Below are positions 59,637-64,000 of a DNA stretch of 64,000 nucleotides, piece by piece. A model generated the notes under the pieces. That model was given only the letters and a program-made list of their open reading frames with translations, made no database searches and was not told the origin of the DNA. The position numbers and the translations under genes are program-made. Within the stretch, counting starts at the first letter, position 1. Each line of letters begins with the position of its first letter. The DNA is from Streptomyces netropsis (GTDB lineage Bacteria; Actinomycetota; Actinomycetes; Streptomycetales; Streptomycetaceae). The DNA lies in NCBI RefSeq assembly GCF_014203545.1, contig NZ_JACHJG010000013.1, positions 124,001 through 188,000 of the forward strand, written 5' to 3'.

Positions 59637-60257
59637 TCACTCCTGGCCCGCGTACCCCACCATGCGCAGGACCAGCCCCGCGTACAACTCGCCCACCTCG
59701 CCCGGGGTGCGCTTGCCGTCCGCGCTGAACCAGCGGGCGACGTCGATGCACAGGGACAGCACGGCGAGGGTGGTGCCGCGCACGTCCGGGACGTCGAAGT
59801 CGCCCGTCGCGACGCCGTCCTCGATGATGGCGCGGACGGCTGCGTCCGAGTCCCGGCGCAGCCCGACGATCTCGTCGTGGTGCTCCTCGCCGAGCGCCCC
59901 CAGTTCGTACTGCACGACGCGGGCGGTGGTGTGGTGCTCCGCGTGCCAGCGGACGAAGGTCCGCACGGCTTCGGCGAGTCGCTCGGCGGGGCTGCCGTCG
60001 CCCTCCCGGGCACGGCGGAGGATGTCGAGCGCGAGCCGGTGGCCGACGCCGCTGATCTGGTAGAGCAGCTCTTCCTTGGTCTTGTAGTGGATGTAGAGCG
60101 CGGCGGGGCTCATGCCGGCCCGCCCGGCGATGTCGCGGGTGGTGGTGGCGTGGTAGCCGCGCTCGGCGAAGGCCTGGACGGCCGCGGTCACCAACCGCCG
60201 GGCGGCATCGGGTGTGACGTCGGCCCACTCCTCGGCCCGCTTCGCCTCCGCGCCCAT
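59637..60257 (-). CDS. TetR-family regulator with self-operator
   Basis: 206 aa. N-terminal helix-turn-helix with AAVQAFAERGYHATTTRDIA, GRAGMSPAALYIHYKTKEEL (about residues 25-64), the standard TetR type. The ligand domain has YELGALGEEHHDEIVGLRRD and CIDVARWFSADGKRTPG (the W-F-S-x-D-G-K motif is seen in acyl-CoA-binding KstR2-like proteins). AGCAAGCGCTT sites lie on both flanks (59089 before MaoC, 60326 before its own start), which suggests autorepression and control of the MaoC gene. Confidence 0.88.
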   Translation of the reverse strand: MGAEAKRAEEWADVTPDAARRLVTAAVQAFAERGYHATTTRDIAGRAGMSPAALYIHYKTKEELLYQISGVGHRLALDILRRAREGDGSPAERLAEAVRTFVRWHAEHHTTARVVQYELGALGEEHHDEIVGLRRDSDAAVRAIIEDGVATGDFDVPDVRGTTLAVLSLCIDVARWFSADGKRTPGEVGELYAGLVLRMVGYAGQE

Positions 60258-60325
60258 CGCACGCCCCGCTCTCCCGGCCCGCCACGGGCCTGTTCCGACA
60301 GAACGAACACCATACCGCGAAGGTG

Positions 60326-60339
60326 AGCAAGCGCTTAGG
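60326..60339. promoter_or_regulatory. KstR2-like operator upstream of the TetR gene
   Basis: AGCAAGCGCTTAGG, 12 of 14 bases shared with the MaoC-side site, 69 nt before the TetR start on the minus strand and 67 nt before the DUF2165 gene on the plus strand. Confidence 0.7.
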
Positions 60340-60405
60340 GTGCGGAGGGGCCGTGTCCGGGAATCATGCCTTCAATACACCTGACGGTATCCAGGGGAGG
60401 GCCGG

Positions 60406-60996
60406 ATGGACGGCAAACGGAATCGCCGGTGGGCGGGGCGCGCGATGATCGGCGGGCGCGGGGGCCCACCGGCCCTCGGCACCCTGCCCGTGGCGGCGAC
60501 GGCGCTCACCGCGACCCTGGCGCTGTACATGGCGCTGGTCGTCTTCGGCAACGTCACGGACTTCGGCACCAACCGGGAGTTCGTCCGGCACGTCCTCGCG
60601 ATGGACACCACCTTCCAGGACGACGACCTGATGTGGCGGGCCGTCACCTCCCGCACGGCCCAGGACCTCGCCTACCTCGCCATCATCGGCTGGGAGGCGC
60701 TGACCGCGCTCGCCCTCCTCGCGGGCACGGTGCTGTGGGTGCGGGGGTTGCGGGGGCGCGTCACCCGCCCCCGGGGTTACGACGCGGCCCGCCGGGCGAC
60801 CACCGTGGGGCTCGTGATGCTCATAGTGCTCTTCGGCATGGGCTTCATCGCCATAGGCGGCGAGTGGTTCGCGATGTGGCAGTCCTCGAAGTGGAACGGT
60901 CTCGAAGCCGCCGGACGCAATGTCATGCTGGCCGGATTCGTGCTCGTCACCGTCCATCTCCCGTCACGGCACTGGCCCCGGACGGCCGCGGGCTGA
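60406..60996 (+). CDS. DUF2165 small integral membrane protein
   Basis: 196 aa with four hydrophobic helices (TALTATLALYMALVVFGN, AYLAIIGWEALTALALLAG, TTVGLVMLIVLFGMGFIAIG and VMLAGFVLVTVHL). DUF2165 motifs: NVTDFGTNREFVRHVLAMDT and GGEWFAMWQSSKWNG. The family is uncharacterised. It is divergent from the TetR gene, so the operator at 60326 may also touch its promoter. Confidence 0.88.
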   Translation: MDGKRNRRWAGRAMIGGRGGPPALGTLPVAATALTATLALYMALVVFGNVTDFGTNREFVRHVLAMDTTFQDDDLMWRAVTSRTAQDLAYLAIIGWEALTALALLAGTVLWVRGLRGRVTRPRGYDAARRATTVGLVMLIVLFGMGFIAIGGEWFAMWQSSKWNGLEAAGRNVMLAGFVLVTVHLPSRHWPRTAAG

Positions 60997-61048
60997 GCCC
61001 CCGGCCGGGCGCGGTGACGGGGGCGAGGCGGGATCCGGGAGTCACTCC

Positions 61049-62143
61049 CTAGCCCGCCTCCGGGAACACCACCAGCGCCCGGCCGCCGCGCCCCGCGAGC
61101 ATGGCGTCGAAGGCGGCGGGAATGCCGTCGAGCCCGATCCGCTCGGTGACCAGGGCGGAGAGGTCGAGCCGCCCGGCGCGCACGTGTCCTGCGATGACGG
61201 GCAGGTCGCGCGCCGGGTCGCTGTTGCCGTAGACACAGCCCGACAGCGTCCGCCCGAAGTGGAAGAGCTCCAGGGCGGAGAAGGTCACCTGCTGGTCCTT
61301 GCCGCCGATGCCCACGACGGTGGTGCGCCCGCCCCGGCGCGTGGCGGACCAGGCCGTGCGGATCGTGTCGGCCCGGCCCACGCACTCGATGGCGACGTCC
61401 GCGCCGTGACCGCCGGTGAGTTCACGGATCCGCTTGGCCGTCGTGTCGTCCGCGACGAGGAAGTCGGTGGCCCCGGCGGCACGGGCCAGTTCCTCCTTCC
61501 GCGGCGACACGTCGACGGCGACGATCGTCCCGGCGCCGGCGAGGCGTGCCGACTGGAGGGTGGCCAGTCCCACGCCACCGGCGCCGAAGACCACGACGGA
61601 CTCGCCCGCCCGGACCCGGGCGCTGTGGTGCACCGCGCCGTAGCCGGTCAGGACCGCGCACCCCAGCAGCGCCGCTTCCACCAGCGGCACGCCCTCGGGC
61701 AGGGGCAGCACGGCGCTCGCCCGGACGACGGTCTCCTCGGCGAAGACCGCGGTACCGAGCCCCGGGTAGAGCGAGGAGCCGTCGGCGGCGAGCGTGGCGT
61801 ACGGGACGGTGGCGGTGGAACCGGCGTCGGCGCACAGCCAGGGCTCGCCGAGTCCGCAGAGGTGGCAGTCGCCGCAGGACGGCGCCCAGTTGAGGACGAC
61901 GCGGTCGCCGGGCGCCACATGGGTCACGCCCTCCCCGACCTCGGTCACCGTGCCCGCGCCCTCGTGGCCGAGGACGGCGGGCACGGGCTGGCGCAGCGTC
62001 CCGTTGGAGAGGGAGAGGTCGGAGTGGCAGACGCCGGCGGCGGCGAGCTTGACGCGGACCCGGCCGGGGCCGGGTGACGGCAGCTCGATCCCGGTGATCC
62101 GGAGCGGGGCACCCACGGCGGACAGTACGGCGGCACGGATCAT
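61049..62143 (-). CDS. Zinc-dependent alcohol dehydrogenase
   Basis: 364 aa. Catalytic zinc site: AAAGVCHSDLSLSNG (Cys, about residue 38) with VLGHEGAGTV (His/Glu). The structural zinc lobe is CGDCHLCGLGEPWLC (four Cys). The Rossmann motif is VVFGAGGVGLATLQSARLAG. It is a class III-like MDR enzyme with NAD(P). It follows the aldehyde dehydrogenase gene by 70 nt, so alcohol and aldehyde oxidation may be a pair. ATG 62143 gives the usual N-terminus. Confidence 0.92.
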   Translation of the reverse strand: MIRAAVLSAVGAPLRITGIELPSPGPGRVRVKLAAAGVCHSDLSLSNGTLRQPVPAVLGHEGAGTVTEVGEGVTHVAPGDRVVLNWAPSCGDCHLCGLGEPWLCADAGSTATVPYATLAADGSSLYPGLGTAVFAEETVVRASAVLPLPEGVPLVEAALLGCAVLTGYGAVHHSARVRAGESVVVFGAGGVGLATLQSARLAGAGTIVAVDVSPRKEELARAAGATDFLVADDTTAKRIRELTGGHGADVAIECVGRADTIRTAWSATRRGGRTTVVGIGGKDQQVTFSALELFHFGRTLSGCVYGNSDPARDLPVIAGHVRAGRLDLSALVTERIGLDGIPAAFDAMLAGRGGRALVVFPEAG

Positions 62144-62213
62144 GACGGGCCTTCCCTTACCTCTACGTCGGCGGACTCAGCCGGGGCCGGGCGCGATGGC
62201 GACCGGGCTCCGG

Positions 62214-63632
62214 TCAGAACTGCAGGGACTTCGTCTGCAGGAACTCCGCCAGGCCGTGCGCGCCCAGTTCACGGCCGATGCCCGACTGCTTGTGGCCTCC
62301 GAAGGGCGCGAGCAGATTGAAGCCGCCGCCGTTGATGTCGACCTGTCCGGTGTCCATGCGCCGGGCGAACGCGGCGGCCGTGGCGTCGTCGGCGGCCCAG
62401 ACGGCCCCGCCCAGCCCGTAGACGGTGCCGTTGGCGATGCGGGCCGCCTCGTCCTCGTCGGTGTACTTGATGAAGGTGAGGACCGGGCCGAAGATCTCCT
62501 CCTGGGCGATCGTCATCTCCGGGGTGACGTCGGCGAAGACGGTCGGACGGACGAAGTAGCCCTGGTCGCGGCCCTCCGGGACGTCGGAGCCGCCCGCGGC
62601 GAGCCGCGCGCCTTCCGCGACGCCCCGGTCGATGTAACCGCGGACGCGGGCGTGCTGCGCGGCGTTGACGAGCGGGCCGAGGCGGACGTCCGGGTCGGTG
62701 GGATCGCCGGGGGTGTACGCGGCGACGGCCGCTACCGCGAGGGCGACCGCCTCCTCGTAGTCGTCGGCGTGGACGAGCGTCCGCGTCCACGCGTTGCAGG
62801 ACTGGCCGGTGTTGCGGCAGACGTCGGCGACATTGGCGGCGACGGCCTTGGCCAGGTCCGCGCCGGGGAGGATGACGTTCGCGGACTTGCCGCCCAGTTC
62901 GAGGGTGACGCGTTTGACGGCCGCGCCGGCGATCGCGCCGATCCGCTTGCCCACCGCCGTCGATCCGGTGAAGGAGACCAGGTCGACGTCGGGGTGCTCG
63001 GCGAGCGCCTGGCCGGCGACGGCGCCGAGCCCGGTGACGAGGTTGAAGACACCCGCCGGGATCCCGGCGGCGGCCACGCACTCGGCGAAGAGCCGGGCGG
63101 TGAGCGGGGTGTCCTCGGCGGGCTTGAGGACGACCGTGCAGCCCGCGGCGAGGGCGGGTGCGACCTTGACGACGATCTGGTGGAGCGGGTAGTTCCAGGG
63201 CGTGATGGCGCCGACGACGCCGACCGGCTCGTGCAGGACGGTCGAGTTGCCGATCTTCTCCTCGAAGGGGTGGGTGGCGGCGAGTTCCGCGCAGGAGCCG
63301 GTGACGGCGATCGGCAGGCCGGCGTGGACCCGCTGCGCGAAGCGTGCGGGCGAGCCCAGTTCGGCGACGACGGTGGCGGCGATCTCCTCGCGGCGGGCGT
63401 CGAGCGCGTCGCGCAGGGCGGCGAGGTGGCGCCCCCGCTCGGCGGGCGGGGTGGCGGCCCAGCCGGGCAGGGCCGCGCGGGCGGCCCGTACGGCGGCGTC
63501 GACGTCCTCGGGCGTTCCGGCCGGGACGGTGCCGATGACCTGCTCGTCGGCGGGGTTGACGACCTCGATCGTGTCGGGTCCGGCTGCGGGCCGCCACTCG
63601 CCGTCGATGAACATCCCGTCGTGCGCGATCAC
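62214..63632 (-). CDS. NAD(P)-dependent aldehyde dehydrogenase
   Basis: 472 aa. Catalytic Cys in NTGQSCNAWTRTLVHADDYE, Glu in VTLELGGKSANVILPGADLA (about 250-270), and the oxyanion Asn in the segment GAITPWNYPLHQIVVKVAPA. It matches the class of betaine/medium-chain aldehyde dehydrogenases, but the substrate is unknown. It is the first gene of the ALDH-ADH pair; a 173-nt spacer lies upstream. Confidence 0.93.
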   Translation of the reverse strand: MIAHDGMFIDGEWRPAAGPDTIEVVNPADEQVIGTVPAGTPEDVDAAVRAARAALPGWAATPPAERGRHLAALRDALDARREEIAATVVAELGSPARFAQRVHAGLPIAVTGSCAELAATHPFEEKIGNSTVLHEPVGVVGAITPWNYPLHQIVVKVAPALAAGCTVVLKPAEDTPLTARLFAECVAAAGIPAGVFNLVTGLGAVAGQALAEHPDVDLVSFTGSTAVGKRIGAIAGAAVKRVTLELGGKSANVILPGADLAKAVAANVADVCRNTGQSCNAWTRTLVHADDYEEAVALAVAAVAAYTPGDPTDPDVRLGPLVNAAQHARVRGYIDRGVAEGARLAAGGSDVPEGRDQGYFVRPTVFADVTPEMTIAQEEIFGPVLTFIKYTDEDEAARIANGTVYGLGGAVWAADDATAAAFARRMDTGQVDINGGGFNLLAPFGGHKQSGIGRELGAHGLAEFLQTKSLQF

Positions 63633-63805
63633 AGGCCGTCTCCTCGGTTTCGGGGTAGGGGCAGGCCGCGGGCGCCCACACCTTCGCGCGCCCGTTCGAT
63701 GCCCGTACGCGCCTCACGCTAACGCCGAACGCATTTGGTGCGCCAGGGGACGTCCGGTGCACTTGATCACGTACGGCGTGACCGTAACGACCGTTCGGTG
63801 AATGC

Positions 63806-64000
63806 CTAGATGATGCCGAAGAGCATCCCCGCGCCGAGGACGACGAGGGAGGTGAGCGCCGCCCATTTGACGGTGAAGCGGGTGTGGTCGCCGAACTCCA
63901 CCTTCGCCATGCCCACGAGCACGTAGACGGCGGGCACGAGCGGGCTCGACATGTGCAGGGCCTGGCCGACGAGCGAGGCCCGGGCGATCTCCAGCGGGGA
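63806..64000 (-). CDS. CitMHS-type citrate/metal-citrate transporter, C-terminal end
   Basis: Partial: 64 codons plus TAG, with the start outside the window. The visible end reads SPLEIARASLVGQALHMSSP, then LVPAVYVLVGMAKVEFGDHT and RFTVKWAALTSLVVLGAGM. The phrase LVGLA-x2-FGDH before the last helix is that of CitMHS family citrate:metal symporters. The rest of the gene is to the right. Only family identity is claimed. Confidence 0.8.
   Translation of the reverse strand, partial: SPLEIARASLVGQALHMSSPLVPAVYVLVGMAKVEFGDHTRFTVKWAALTSLVVLGAGMLFGII

Noticed and set aside
1..64000. CRISPR arrays, tRNA or rRNA genes, transposase or phage genes
   Set aside because: No spaced direct repeats of CRISPR type, no tRNA-like cloverleaf with CCA or T-loop GGTTCGAATCC that I could find, and no transposase or integrase motif in any frame read.

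Overview
The window is about 72% GC with the codon pattern of a high-GC actinomycete. Gene content (a chaplin, a DUF5133 protein, a StrR-like ParB regulator, a SigB/F-type sigma factor, SpoIIE/PP2C and HATPase anti-sigma-type proteins, ImmA/IrrE with XRE neighbours) points to Streptomyces or a close relative. I see no rRNA or tRNA gene, CRISPR array, insertion sequence or prophage.

Layout. (1) 1-11.2 kb: cobalamin (corrin ring) genes cobG-cobH-cobIJ, cobK, cbiD and cobM-cobL, with a cobalamin riboswitch at the left edge that reads leftwards into a gene outside the window. Small membrane and stress-type genes lie among them. (2) 11.3-17.8 kb: a TsaD-family protein, an NAD-binding/DUF2867 fusion, an atypical zinc-ribbon SDR, a short chaplin with a histidine-rich tail, a DUF5133 protein and a sigma factor. 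(3) 18.1-26.2 kb: phosphoketolase followed by a LacI-controlled ribose-type ABC/ribokinase operon with two operator-like palindromes and a terminator. (4) 26.4-35.7 kb: a dirigent/AOC-like secreted protein, a StrR-like ParB regulator, and two paralogous cassettes of XRE regulator + ImmA/IrrE metalloprotease + DUF6545 (MAB_1171c-like) membrane protein. The second cassette is translationally coupled to a cytochrome P450. A hydrolase and panD lie between them. (5) 35.7-46 kb: a PAS/GAF/PP2C phosphatase, an ATP-binding anti-sigma-like protein, a DUF4360 secreted protein, dimethylargininase, a 2Fe-2S protein, an amino-acid permease, a DMT exporter and a Nudix hydrolase. (6) 46-64 kb: a MarR/MFS/oxidoreductase locus, then acyl-CoA-type catabolism: MBL hydrolase, phosphotransferase + acyl-CoA dehydrogenase, SDR + acyl-CoA ligase + TetR, SoxR, MaoC + TetR, and ALDH + ADH. 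The C-terminus of a CitMHS-type transporter closes the window.

Three regulator groups can be paired with sites visible in the sequence: LacI with two TCGA-centred palindromes 33 bp apart; a TetR with CCGACCGG-type palindromes in front of two separate operons; and a second TetR with AGCAAGCGCTT sites at both ends of its locus. The most unusual unit is the duplicated XRE-IrrE-DUF6545 cassette. A repressor plus metalloprotease plus seven-helix membrane protein suggests a membrane-linked signal that controls proteolysis of a repressor; that function is inference only.
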